Source: RYN-428 sp035551995 (lineage in GTDB: Bacteria > Planctomycetota > Phycisphaerae > Tepidisphaerales > Tepidisphaeraceae). Taken from it: a stretch of 64,000 nucleotides of DNA. Positions 32,344 to 41,138 of this stretch are shown here, in pieces. Both the position numbers and the translations under genes were made by a program. Numbering within the stretch: position 1 is the stretch's first letter; each line of letters starts with the position of its first letter. The notes beneath the pieces were generated by a model that was not told where the DNA came from, did not search any database, and saw only the letters and a program-made list of their open reading frames with translations. The stretch is from positions 1 through 64,000 of the forward strand of contig DASZME010000066.1 of the NCBI GenBank assembly GCA_035551995.1, given 5' to 3'.

Positions 32344-33405
32344 ATGCGCAATTTCCCCGCTCAATGCCTCACTTTGTTCGCCTGTGTCGTCATCGCATTG
32401 ACGCTTTACGTTCCCATCGCGCCGGCGGCGGAGAAGGCGCCCACGACGTTGCCGGCGGGGCTGCACGACCGAATCGTCGCTAGATATATCAATGGAACGT
32501 GGGAAGAATTGGGCAAGGAACTGTCGATCGAAGCCAAAAACATCGGCGCCTTGCCGGCCGCACAAAAAGCCGACGCGGATTACATCCGCAAAGCGATGGC
32601 GGAATGCCGGCCGGCCTGGTGGAAACTGTGCAAAGCGGGTCAGAAGATCAAATTTCGCCCGGCGCCGTGGGGCCATTCGCTGTCCGGCACGTATGACCCG
32701 GAAGCCAAAATCATCCGCCTCGATTTTTACAACGGCTCGCCGTCCGTCACGTTTGGTTGGAACGCGGCCAACATGGATAACCTTGCCGTCGAAGGGGAGC
32801 TGCCTTTTACCAAAGGGGAAACTGTCGATCTGGATATTTGGACGGCGATTGGGTCGGCGGAAAGCTGGATCGATGTTCCGCCGCGGGTTCAACTGAATAT
32901 GACCGAGGCGGCGCGATCCGGGCTGAATCGATTTCTCGATTGCCGCGGGAACATCTGCGGCGCCTATTACGCCACCCCAGGCGCTCGCCGTCTGGCGATC
33001 TGGAACGGTATCTCGGGCTGGAGCCATGAGTATGACAAAAGCGTAACGAACATGTCGCGCAAAACCGTCGGCGCGTTGTTCGCGGCCGAGGTGCTTGGGC
33101 ATCGGCAGATTTATGTTTCCATTCCGCGCCCGGAAGAACCGCCGGCGGACGGCGCGGAATCAAAGATGGTCTGGCAGTTACAGGAATGGATTCGATACCA
33201 CGAGATTCCGTTTGCCGAGGACAGGGCGTTTCGCGATGCCCTTAAAGCGTTTGCGACGACAAATGACGCGCGGGTGCGGGCCACCGGAAAGCTAACGCTG
33301 CCGAACGGGCTGGCGATGTCGCTCGATCCCGAGGCGGATAAGCCGCTGGCGGTGCAGCGCGATAAGTGGATCAAAGCGCAATACGCGAAGGCGCCGGCGA
33401 GATAG
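32344..33405 (+). CDS. Secreted protein of unknown function
   Basis: A 353-residue protein with a signal peptide (LTLFACVVIALTLYVPIAPAAE). The rest contains RYINGTWEELGKELSIEAKN, KFRPAPWGHSLSGTYDPEAKIIRLDFYNG and WTAIGSAESWIDVPPRVQLNMTEAARSGLNRFLDC. I do not recognise the family. The ATG at 32344 follows AAGGAC and gives a clean signal peptide. It converges on the gene at 33416 with only 10 bases between stops. Confidence 0.7.
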   Translation: MRNFPAQCLTLFACVVIALTLYVPIAPAAEKAPTTLPAGLHDRIVARYINGTWEELGKELSIEAKNIGALPAAQKADADYIRKAMAECRPAWWKLCKAGQKIKFRPAPWGHSLSGTYDPEAKIIRLDFYNGSPSVTFGWNAANMDNLAVEGELPFTKGETVDLDIWTAIGSAESWIDVPPRVQLNMTEAARSGLNRFLDCRGNICGAYYATPGARRLAIWNGISGWSHEYDKSVTNMSRKTVGALFAAEVLGHRQIYVSIPRPEEPPADGAESKMVWQLQEWIRYHEIPFAEDRAFRDALKAFATTNDARVRATGKLTLPNGLAMSLDPEADKPLAVQRDKWIKAQYAKAPAR

Positions 33406-33415
33406 CGACGCTCGA

Positions 33416-35344
33416 TCAGTCGGGATCGGCGCTGATGTCGATCACGCGGGCGGTCTCCAGCGTCACGTCGGAATACCAGCTTCCAAATCCAAGCCATCGC
33501 GGGTCTTTGACTTTCCAGAAGGCATTATCCCGGCCGACGATCTCCGCGACGTCGGTTTTCCAGTCGTTGACGACGACGCCGTTCACCGTTGCCCGAATCC
33601 CGTTGCGGCGCACTTCGAGAATCGACGTGGTGGCCCGGGTCGGCTGTAAAAAGATAGGAAGCGACATTGGCGGAACGGCGGCCATCTTCGTGGCGCTGAT
33701 CTCAAAGAAACAACTGGTTTTGTTCAACACCCACGGGAGAGCCGAATCCTTTGCGGGGATAAATTGGGCGGCGGAATTGACCGACTTATGCGCGGTGAAT
33801 TGGATGATGTAGTCGTACTCATCGGGCCGCTTGAACGTAAACTGAACCTGCGAAATTCCGACGTTGGTGCAGGAAAGGCCGGAACGACTGACGGTCCACG
33901 TTCCGCTCACCACGTCGCGATTGGGTCGGAACGCGGCGAGCAAATCGACCGAAGCGGAGTTCGACAGAAAACGCGACATCGCCCGTTCGGGCGGCGCTCC
34001 GGTGGCCGATGAGATGCCGCGGCGATACCAGTGCGCCGCGCGCTGCTTGCAGCGCGCGGCGACGGCGGCGTTGCTCTCCGAGGCGGCGCGGTCGAACCAG
34101 CCGTCGGCCAGCTGAAGCTGCGCTTCGGAGACGGCGGGGGCGGCCAGATCGTTTTGCGCCAGCACCTTGAGTGTCAGGTCCGACCCTTTCACCAGGAACG
34201 GCAATCCCTTTTTCCAACTGCCGGCGGTGAGGCAATAAAATCGGCCGGCCTTGAGGTTCAGCTCAGGATCATCGGGCTTTTCGGCCAGTTTTTTCATCAT
34301 CGGCCCAACCCGCAAGAATTCAGCGCGGGATTCGCGAACCTCCTTTTCCAGCTGGGCGTGCCGGGCCGTGAGGCCTTCGTCATTGGCTCCGCCCAGCGCG
34401 GCTTGAGCGAGGGCCAGGGCCTTTATGGCGAGGTCATAGTTGTCGGCATGGGCGGCATCGGAGGCGACGGCCAGATCGGCCGCCGCGAGATTGCGCGCCG
34501 AAACGGCGATTTTTCCCGGCGCCGACCCCGCCGCCGTCAGTACCGCAAGCCGAACGTCGATTTCCTCTACCTGAAACGAGGAGGCGATGCCCGATATGCA
34601 CCGGTCGACGACTTTGAGATCGCCGATCACGGCGGCTATTTCCGCCGCCTCGCGAAGCGCCGCATACTGCCCGGCGGCGTCGGGCGCCGCCTCCGATTCG
34701 GCCAGCAGTTTCTCCACCAGCGACATACGCACGACCGCGGTTGTGTTGGCGTAAAAAGTGGCGTACTGCGTTTTGATTTTTTTGCGCGAAGCCGCCAGCG
34801 AGGCCTCGGGCGGCAGCGGCAGACGGGCGCGGAGCCGCGTCGAAGCGGTCAGTGGAACGATGTCTTCCGTTCCCGGCGACGTGGTGGGATCGGGCGGGCC
34901 GTAGAGCGTTTCGAGTTGTTGCCCGACGTAAACGGCGACGGACGCGTCGCCCAGCGCCGTCGCCATTCGGCGCGAGTCGCGCAACAGGACATATCTTCCC
35001 GCCGGATCATCCTTTGTTTGGGCGGCGTCATCGAGCATCATCTGCAGCAGTTTGCGACGGGCCGCGTCGGACTTGTCGGCGTTTTCGACCTCATAGGCGT
35101 CATGCACGCGCCGCTCGGCCCGTTCAAGGGCCATACCCGACGGCGCCGGCGCGCGACCGGCATCCGGCGCGACGGGCGGAGCGGGAACAGGCGCGCCTGG
35201 AATGGGAGGCGCCTGTTGTGCCCGCGCGATAAACGCCATGGCGCACACGAGAGAAAAGGCGGCACATCTCAGTGCGCCGCGGCGCAGCCGCAAGGACGAA
35301 AGTGCTGCAAATCCGCAGGAAAGACACACTATCCGATCCCCCAT
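33416..35344 (-). CDS. Large secreted protein with planctomycete-type helical domain and concanavalin-like end
   Basis: A 642-residue protein with a probable signal segment (CAAFSLVCAMAFIARAQQ). A Pro-rich linker is followed by helical repeats (about 70-340), including LKAGRFYCLTAGSWKKGLPFLVKGSDLTLKVLAQNDL, a motif common in planctomycete secreted proteins. The last 180 residues (VVSGTWTVSRSGLSCTNVG, ILEVRRNGIRATVNGVVVNDWKTD) look like a concanavalin-type beta-sandwich that often binds sugars. A related helical domain ends the gene at 43823. The function is unknown; a cell-surface role is inferred. It appears intact. Confidence 0.7.
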   Translation of the reverse strand: MGDRIVCLSCGFAALSSLRLRRGALRCAAFSLVCAMAFIARAQQAPPIPGAPVPAPPVAPDAGRAPAPSGMALERAERRVHDAYEVENADKSDAARRKLLQMMLDDAAQTKDDPAGRYVLLRDSRRMATALGDASVAVYVGQQLETLYGPPDPTTSPGTEDIVPLTASTRLRARLPLPPEASLAASRKKIKTQYATFYANTTAVVRMSLVEKLLAESEAAPDAAGQYAALREAAEIAAVIGDLKVVDRCISGIASSFQVEEIDVRLAVLTAAGSAPGKIAVSARNLAAADLAVASDAAHADNYDLAIKALALAQAALGGANDEGLTARHAQLEKEVRESRAEFLRVGPMMKKLAEKPDDPELNLKAGRFYCLTAGSWKKGLPFLVKGSDLTLKVLAQNDLAAPAVSEAQLQLADGWFDRAASESNAAVAARCKQRAAHWYRRGISSATGAPPERAMSRFLSNSASVDLLAAFRPNRDVVSGTWTVSRSGLSCTNVGISQVQFTFKRPDEYDYIIQFTAHKSVNSAAQFIPAKDSALPWVLNKTSCFFEISATKMAAVPPMSLPIFLQPTRATTSILEVRRNGIRATVNGVVVNDWKTDVAEIVGRDNAFWKVKDPRWLGFGSWYSDVTLETARVIDISADPD

Positions 35345-35524
35345 TGTTTCTCCGTTGGACGGTCACCCGAGACACAAAAAAAGATTACGGTCCGCGTGCG
35401 AAGCACTCCTCATTCCTTAGCCGCCCTGCGTACACTTACACGTCATTTTGACCCCTGAATTATTCTTCCAGCACATCGCAGGGTGAATATTGGCTTTTAA
35501 GCTTAATTCAGGAGTCAAGCATGA
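35345..35524. other. Intergenic spacer
   Basis: No gene is supported. It is the upstream region of the gene at 33416-35344, followed by the pseudogene at 35525. Confidence 0.4.
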
Positions 35525-35815
35525 CAATCACCGTCTATTCATATCTTCGTTTCAGCGCCAAAGGCCGTCAAGCCAGAGGCGACAGCACACCCCGCATCGC
35601 CAAGGGGAGCTTGCCGCCATGGTCCAGATGGCCGTGCGAAGGAATGACCGCGTCGGCGGTTTTGACGTCGGCCGGAAAGACGCGTTGATTCGGCGAGCCT
35701 CGTCGCGCGGGCCCTGGTACAGCCGCACGTCCAGAAAAAGCCGCAGGCCGTTGAATTCGATGAAGTGGCTTGATCCCGTGAGGGTTCTGTCCGCGCCGCG
35801 GGATTGGATTCGCAT
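35525..35815 (-). pseudogene. MBL-fold metallo-hydrolase (RNA-processing type), 5' fragment with frameshift
   Basis: From an ATG at 35815 the frame reads MRIQSRGADRTLTGSSHFIE, FNGLRLFLDVRLYQGPRDEARRIN. This is the unmistakable start of CPSF/Ysh1-type metallo-beta-lactamase RNases. The next part continues only in another frame: VFPADVKTADAVIPSHGHLDHGGKLPL, containing the metal-binding HGHLDH, and then a stop. So there is a frameshift near 35680 and the gene is cut after about 85 codons. The intact family is about 450 residues. It is a decayed remnant. Confidence 0.75.
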
Positions 35816-35854
35816 GATCAGAGGGTAATCGCGGGCGGGAAGGTTTTTACCCCG

Positions 35855-36196
35855 CTATCCTGCCGAATCTTCGTCCCCGCCGATCACCTTGGGCACCTTA
35901 AAAAACGGCCCTTCGGTCTCCGGCGCGTTTTGCAGGACTTTCTCAAGCGGAAGGCTTGGCTCCACGACGTCTTCGCGAAGCACATTGTGCAACGGCAGCG
36001 CATGCGCCATCGGCTCAACATGCGTCGTATCGACCTCGCTCAGCTTGGCGATATAGCCGAGAATCGATTCAAGCTGGCCGGTGAGGCGCTTGAGATGGTC
36101 CTCGTCGAGGGCAAGGCGGGAGAGCATCGCGACATGACGAACATCGTCCAGCGTCAATTTCGCGGCGGAAGCGGGTGTTGGACTATCGGCAAGCAT
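35855..36196 (-). CDS. gatC: Aspartyl/glutamyl-tRNA amidotransferase subunit C
   Basis: A 113-residue subunit of the GatCAB complex, which converts Glu-tRNA-Gln or Asp-tRNA-Asn to the amide form. LTLDDVRHVAMLSRLALDEDHL and LGYIAKLSEVDTTHVEPMAHALPLHNVLREDVV are the standard sequence, and FFKVPKVIG is the C-terminal belt. It appears intact. gatA and gatB are not next to it. Confidence 0.92.
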   Translation of the reverse strand: MLADSPTPASAAKLTLDDVRHVAMLSRLALDEDHLKRLTGQLESILGYIAKLSEVDTTHVEPMAHALPLHNVLREDVVEPSLPLEKVLQNAPETEGPFFKVPKVIGGDEDSAG

Positions 36197-36295
36197 AAAG
36201 GGAATCTACCCGCGTCGCGCGGATAAATGAAGCGCGCGGAACATCATCAACGTCAGTTCTTCATCCACGCCGAACGTATCGGATTCCCTCGGACG

Positions 36296-36329
36296 ACGAA
36301 AAACCCACGACGGACGGCGTCGTGGGTTC
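36296..36329 (-). terminator. Rho-independent terminator of rpmB
   Basis: On the minus strand aacccacgacg pairs with cgtcgtgggtt around a short loop and is followed by a T-run. It lies about 40 bases after the rpmB stop. Confidence 0.85.
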
Positions 36330-36366
36330 ACATGAACTACATCCGCTCGGCAAAGCGGCTTATTTT

Positions 36367-36642
36367 CTACGTCGCCGCGGTCTCAGCGACCGGCTCCGGA
36401 CGCCATTTGCGCTGGACCGGCTTGGTGACCATGCCCATCTTAATGGCCTTGGCGCTCACCTTGATTCGGCAAATTCGGCCATTGATGACCGCGCGAACCT
36501 TCTGGATGTTCGGCCGAAACTTTCGGGCGGTGATTCCGGTGATCTTGGTACCGACGCCGCCGAGATATTTGGCTTTGCCGCGGTGCGTAATCTGGTTGCC
36601 GAAACTTGTGTGCTTGCCGGTAAAATAACAAACGCGTGGCAT
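36367..36642 (-). CDS. rpmB: 50S ribosomal protein L28
   Basis: A 91-residue L28: MPRVCYFTGKHTSFGNQITH RGKAKYLGG, FRPNIQKVRAVINGRICRIKVSAKAIKMG. The start follows GAGGAAA at a good spacing. The C-terminal extension (RKWRPEPVAETAAT) is a few residues longer than usual. A promoter and a terminator bracket it, so it is a single-gene unit. Confidence 0.95.
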   Translation of the reverse strand: MPRVCYFTGKHTSFGNQITHRGKAKYLGGVGTKITGITARKFRPNIQKVRAVINGRICRIKVSAKAIKMGMVTKPVQRKWRPEPVAETAAT

Positions 36643-36674
36643 TAATTTTCCTCGTTAACTGTAAAGAGCCGAGC

Positions 36675-36702
36675 ATTGTAGCGAGGGAACGGGGCAATGC
36701 AA
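36675..36702 (-). promoter_or_regulatory. Promoter of rpmB
   Basis: TTGCAT (plus coordinates 36697-36702) and TACAAT (36675-36680) are 16 bases apart on the minus strand, upstream of the rpmB ribosome binding site. Confidence 0.6.
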
Positions 36703-36859
36703 CATAGCCACGTTTGAATTTCGCCGGAAATCCGACTTGAGCAATTCCGCGAGCGGTTCACATGAGCGTTTCGAGTAGTTAAACGACGCTTGACGCATCG
36801 GAAAACCGATCAGCGCAAGTCACCAATCCGGCGGACAGGCCGGACTGACGGGTCGCACG

Positions 36860-38332
36860 TTACTTCTCGTTAATTCGGGCATTTACAAACTCGCCCAGCG
36901 CTTCCTGAACGCGACCCACAACCTCCGCCCAATCGCCCGGCGATTTTTGCCGGAAAATCCGCATCGTCGGATACCAGGGGTTGTCCTCGCGGCCCGGCAG
37001 CCAGCGCCAATCGGGGCGGGTCGAAAGCATGAGCCATACCGTCTTGCCCATCGCGCCGGCCACGTGAGCGACGGCTGAATCGACGCAGATCACCAAGTCC
37101 ATGTACGAAATCAGCGCGGCGATGTCGGCGTAATCGGTCCATTCGACGGGGGGATCGATCAGCCTTAGTCCGTCGGGCGGACTGGCGCCTAGCGGCGGGG
37201 TCGGGCGGTTTTGCAGCGCGTAGTACTCCACGTCGTTCACGGAATTCAACGGCTCCAGTTGCGCAGGGGAAATGGATCGGCTGGTATCGCGCTTCTCTGT
37301 GGGCGGGGCGGTCCATGCAATGCCGATTTTTAATTTCCCGTTGGACGAATCGAGCTTGCTGCCGAGCGCTTCGACCAGATCGGCGTCGGACAACAAATAA
37401 GGAATATCCGCCGGGATGGACTTGACGCGGGTGGCGAACGCCAGCGCCAAACTGACGAATGGGCAATAAAGGTCAAATGAATCTGCCGTGACGGTTTCAA
37501 GCTGCTTGAGGCCGGGGATGCCTTCCAGAAGCCGCTGCCATGCCGGCAGGCGCGCGATGACTGCATGCCCGCCGCGATCCTGAATGAGCGGGACGTATCG
37601 AATGAACTGGATCATGTCGCCATACGACTGTTCGGGGGTGAGCAGGACGGTTCGGCCTTTGAGGTCTTCGCCGTCCCACTTGGGTTTATCGAAAGGGGGA
37701 CGTGAGGATTCAAACTGCTTCATCTGAAGGCGCCATTCGTGTTCGATCCACCCTTGGCGATAGTCGCCCTTCAAAAGTAGGGCGATGGACAGATTCCAAT
37801 GCGGGCTGGGCCATTGCGGGTTGATCGCGATGGCTCGGCGCAACGATGCGATGGCGGCGTCGAGGTCCCCTTTTTCGAGCAGCGCAAGCCCCATTTCGTG
37901 ATGCAGTTCGGCAAGCTTCGGCGTCAATTTCAGGCCACGGCGGCACGCTTTCATGGCGGCTTCAAGATTGCCGCTCTCGCGAAACGCGGCGGCGAAATTG
38001 GCGTAATCCTTCGCCGCCGTGGGATCAAGCCGCAATACTTCGAGATAGGCGGCGATCGCCTCCTTGGGTTTGCCCATCTCGCGGAGCGCATTGCCCAGAT
38101 TACTCTGATAGACGGCCACTTTCGGATTCGCCGTCACGGCGCGGCCGATCAGATCGACGGCTGTATCAAAATCGCCGCGCTGCGCGCAAAGTGTTCCCAA
38201 GAGATGCAGCGCATCGCCATAATTGGGCCGCTCGGCCAAAACTTGCCGATAAATTTGTTCTGCCTCCGCGAATCGCCCGGCCTGATGTTGCTGGATGGCG
38301 AGTTGCATCGCCTGCTCGACTGAAATTTGCAT
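36860..38332 (-). CDS. TPR protein with glycosyltransferase-9-like C-terminus
   Basis: A 490-residue protein. Residues 5 to about 225 form five to six tetratricopeptide repeats (for example FAEAEQIYRQVLAERPNYGD). The C-terminal part (about 250-480) has LLTPEQSYGDMIQFIRYVPL, VVWTDYADIAALISYMDLVICVDSAVAHVAGAMGKTVWLML and DWRWLPGREDNPWYPTMRIFRQ, the arrangement of heptosyltransferase-like (GT9/GT41-type) enzymes. Such proteins probably transfer sugars to proteins or glycans, but the substrate is unknown. It stands alone and is divergent from korA. Confidence 0.8.
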   Translation of the reverse strand: MQISVEQAMQLAIQQHQAGRFAEAEQIYRQVLAERPNYGDALHLLGTLCAQRGDFDTAVDLIGRAVTANPKVAVYQSNLGNALREMGKPKEAIAAYLEVLRLDPTAAKDYANFAAAFRESGNLEAAMKACRRGLKLTPKLAELHHEMGLALLEKGDLDAAIASLRRAIAINPQWPSPHWNLSIALLLKGDYRQGWIEHEWRLQMKQFESSRPPFDKPKWDGEDLKGRTVLLTPEQSYGDMIQFIRYVPLIQDRGGHAVIARLPAWQRLLEGIPGLKQLETVTADSFDLYCPFVSLALAFATRVKSIPADIPYLLSDADLVEALGSKLDSSNGKLKIGIAWTAPPTEKRDTSRSISPAQLEPLNSVNDVEYYALQNRPTPPLGASPPDGLRLIDPPVEWTDYADIAALISYMDLVICVDSAVAHVAGAMGKTVWLMLSTRPDWRWLPGREDNPWYPTMRIFRQKSPGDWAEVVGRVQEALGEFVNARINEK

Positions 38333-38454
38333 GAAGGCACTTTAGTCATCGCATGTGGAACCGGAAAGGGGTATTCGCTAGGATGCACGAACGTGGACGC
38401 AGGGTTCTGGAGCGAGGGCAACGCCGATCTTGCCGGAGAGTAAGCAAATATCCA

Positions 38455-40410
38455 ATGAGTTTGACCACCGAAGAAACCGCCGTTACGGCAGCGGGCCACC
38501 GCAAGCCGCTGATTTCCCTTCCCTCGGTCACCGTCCGATTCTGCGGTGACAGCGGCGACGGCATGCAATTGGCCGGAACGCAGTTCACCGATACATCCGC
38601 GCTGATCGGCAATGATATCAGCACGCTGCCGGACTTTCCCGCCGAGATTCGCGCCCCCGCCGGCACGCTGGCGGGCGTGAGCGGTTTTCAGGTGCACTTT
38701 TCCAGCACCGACATTTTCACCCCCGGCGACGATGTCGACGCGCTGGTCGCCATGAATCCCGCCGCCCTGAAAACCAACCTCAAATCGGTCAAACGGCTCG
38801 GAATCGTCATCGTGAATGAAGACGCGTTCGATCCGACCGACCTCAAAAAAGCCGGGTACGCGAGTAATCCGATCGAAGACGGATCATTGAAAAATTATCG
38901 GCTGATCAAGGTGCCGATCAACAAGCTCACCGCCGCCGCCGCGAAAGAAACCGGGCTGGGCGCCAAGGATATCGATCGCTGCAAGAACATGTTCGCGCTG
39001 GGCCTGTGCTACTGGCTCTATGGCCGCCCGCTCGCGCCGACGCTGACGCATATCGACCAGAAGTTCGGCGCCAAAAAGCCGATCGTCGCGGCGGCGAATG
39101 CGCTGGCCTTGAAGGCCGGTTATCATTTTGGCGAGACGGCCGAGCTGTTTAACGAACAATACGAAGTTCCCAAGGCGGCCATGCCGCCCGGCACGTATCG
39201 CAAGATCACCGGCAACGAAGCCACCGCCCTCGGCATGATCGCCGCCGGCAGGTTGTCGGGAAAACAGGTCATCTATTGCAGCTACCCGATCACCCCCGCC
39301 AGCGACATTTTGCATCAATTGGCGGCGGCGAAAAATTTCAACGTGATGACCTACCAGGCGGAAGATGAAATCGCCGCCGTCGGCGCCGCGATCGGCGTCA
39401 GCTTTGGCGGCGGGCTGGGCGTCACCGGAACCAGCGGGCCCGGCGTCGCCCTCAAGAGCGAAGCCATCGGACTGGCCGTCATGACCGAACTCCCCCTGGT
39501 CATCATCGACGTCCAACGCGGCGGGCCGAGCACCGGCCTTCCCACCAAAACCGAACAATCCGATCTCCTGCAAGTTCTCTTCGGACGCAACGGCGAATGC
39601 CCCGTTCCGGTCATCGCATCGGCCGGCCCATCCGACAGCTTCAACGCGATCATAGAAGCCTTCACCATCGCGGTGAAATATATGACGCCCGTCTTCTTCC
39701 TGAGCGACGGCTACGTCGCCAACGGCGCCGAGCCCTGGCTTATCCCCGACGCATCGAAACTGGCAAAGATCGAATCGAGCCATCCGACGGAAAAGAACGA
39801 TCCCGCCGGTTACATGCCCTACAAGCGCAACGCCGATGGCGCCCGCCCGTGGGCCGTCCCTGGCACACCCGGTCTGGAACACCGCATCGGCGGACTGGAG
39901 AAACAGGACATCACCGGATCGGTCAGTTACGACGGCGCCAACCACGAAAAGATGTGCCGACTGCGAGCGGCGAAGGTCGCCAACATCGCACCGGCCGGTC
40001 CCGACATGCTCTGGACCGGCCCCGAAACCGGCGACGTATTGCTCATCGGATGGGGCGGAACATTCGGCGCCATCAAAGCCGGCACGCTTGAGCTTCGCGA
40101 GCAGGGCGTCGCCGCGTCGGCGTGTCATATTCGCTATATGAATCCGCTGCCCAAACGGTTGGGCGCCTTAATGAAGCAATTCAGGCACATTCTCATTCCC
40201 GAGTTGAATCTCGGGCAGTTGCGGATGTTGATTCGCGATCGGTACCTGGTGGACGCCAAGGGATTGAACAAGGTGATGGGTCAGCCGTTCGCGATTCATG
40301 AGATCGTCGCCGGCGCGAAGGCGATCCTGTCCGGGCGGGTTGGACCGTACGAAGTGAAATCCGGCTCGGACGATAAAACGCTTCTTCAAGCGGAGCTGTC
40401 GGGAGCGTAG
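38455..40410 (+). CDS. korA: 2-oxoacid:ferredoxin oxidoreductase, alpha/gamma fused subunit
   Basis: A 651-residue protein. Residues about 25-215 are the gamma domain (VTVRFCGDSGDGMQLAGTQF). From about 235 comes the pyruvate-ferredoxin oxidoreductase alpha (pyrimidine-binding) domain: YPITPASDILHQLA, TYQAEDEIAAVGAAIGVSFGG, TSGPGVALKSEAIGLAVMTELP. A C-terminal domain follows (DVLLIGWGGTFGAIKAG, RHILIPELNLGQL). With KorB it oxidises 2-oxoglutarate (or another 2-oxoacid) and passes electrons to ferredoxin. The ATG at 38455 is preferred because the upstream codons overlap the divergent gene's leader. The partner subunit follows at 41139, after 730 bases. Confidence 0.9.
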   Translation: MSLTTEETAVTAAGHRKPLISLPSVTVRFCGDSGDGMQLAGTQFTDTSALIGNDISTLPDFPAEIRAPAGTLAGVSGFQVHFSSTDIFTPGDDVDALVAMNPAALKTNLKSVKRLGIVIVNEDAFDPTDLKKAGYASNPIEDGSLKNYRLIKVPINKLTAAAAKETGLGAKDIDRCKNMFALGLCYWLYGRPLAPTLTHIDQKFGAKKPIVAAANALALKAGYHFGETAELFNEQYEVPKAAMPPGTYRKITGNEATALGMIAAGRLSGKQVIYCSYPITPASDILHQLAAAKNFNVMTYQAEDEIAAVGAAIGVSFGGGLGVTGTSGPGVALKSEAIGLAVMTELPLVIIDVQRGGPSTGLPTKTEQSDLLQVLFGRNGECPVPVIASAGPSDSFNAIIEAFTIAVKYMTPVFFLSDGYVANGAEPWLIPDASKLAKIESSHPTEKNDPAGYMPYKRNADGARPWAVPGTPGLEHRIGGLEKQDITGSVSYDGANHEKMCRLRAAKVANIAPAGPDMLWTGPETGDVLLIGWGGTFGAIKAGTLELREQGVAASACHIRYMNPLPKRLGALMKQFRHILIPELNLGQLRMLIRDRYLVDAKGLNKVMGQPFAIHEIVAGAKAILSGRVGPYEVKSGSDDKTLLQAELSGA

Positions 40411-40774
40411 CACCGTGGCGAATAGGGCGGCCAGCGAATCACTCGTTTTGGTTTTTCCGATGACGCAAATTGCCGCAGGCGTGTGGGGAGCGCTTTGAGG
40501 CAGCGTTATCGTTGCGTTGGAATTCTGGTTAGATATGAGGCGCAATCACGGTTCGTTGTTAATTAAGCGCAGGAAGATCGCGTATTGGATCGGTGAGTTT
40601 GTTCGCGTGGCCGCTGGAAGTGTCATTGCGGTCGCGCCGGCGGACGCTCAGCAGATCCAGCGGAAAGTTGGGAGCACTGACTGCCGGCATTGCAACGCCT
40701 CTCATTGTCGCCCGTTTGAGCCAAGACATTCCCCGACTGAGACCGTAAAATGGTGCAGGAATGAAAGGCATTTT
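40411..40774. other. 364-base region between korA and a small ORF
   Basis: An open frame runs through here from 40517, but its codons do not resemble a protein, and I see no RNA or repeat. Confidence 0.4.
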
Positions 40775-40978
40775 ATGTCAAAAGCTTCATATGTCGCCGA
40801 TGCAAACGTCGCTCGTGAAGAGCCGAGGGTGACGTCTACCCCGGTTCGGCCGCGGAAAGGTAACGAAATAAACGAGCCTGAGGTCATATCGCTGGACTTG
40901 GTTGTTCCCAACGTCGAGCGTACTGACTCAGGTTGGCGAGGGTTCGTAAACTATTTCCTCGACGGCCTTGCGGGTTGA
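40775..40978 (+). CDS. Small hypothetical protein between korA and korB
   Basis: A possible 67-residue protein (MSKASYVADANVAREEPRVT at the start, ending GWRGFVNYFLDGLAG). It is hydrophilic, with no recognisable domain. GAAAGG lies 8 bases before the ATG. The longer frame upstream is not protein-like. It sits between the two subunit genes of the oxidoreductase, but nothing shows a functional link. It may be spurious. Confidence 0.4.
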   Translation: MSKASYVADANVAREEPRVTSTPVRPRKGNEINEPEVISLDLVVPNVERTDSGWRGFVNYFLDGLAG

Positions 40979-41138
40979 TTCTATGTGGCAATTGGCATGG
41001 GCGATTGCATTGAGAAGGCCGCTTGTCACCTTTTTGCGGTGAAGACAACGTTTGAAGATGTCCTGATAAAACGGTTAACAAAGTACCCCACTAACGTTTC
41101 CTGAGGATCGCGGGCAACAAGCCCGTGCCACTGAAAAA

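Noticed and set aside
34031..35458. A 475-residue plus-strand frame opposite the large secreted protein
   Set aside because: Arg/Gly-rich shadow typical of GC-rich antisense; the minus-strand protein has a signal peptide and family motifs.
38884..40128. A 414-residue minus-strand frame opposite korA
   Set aside because: korA motifs on the plus strand are unambiguous; the antisense frame has none.
40517..40774. N-terminal extension of the small ORF between korA and korB
   Set aside because: Its translation is not protein-like and the ribosome binding site lies before the internal ATG at 40775.
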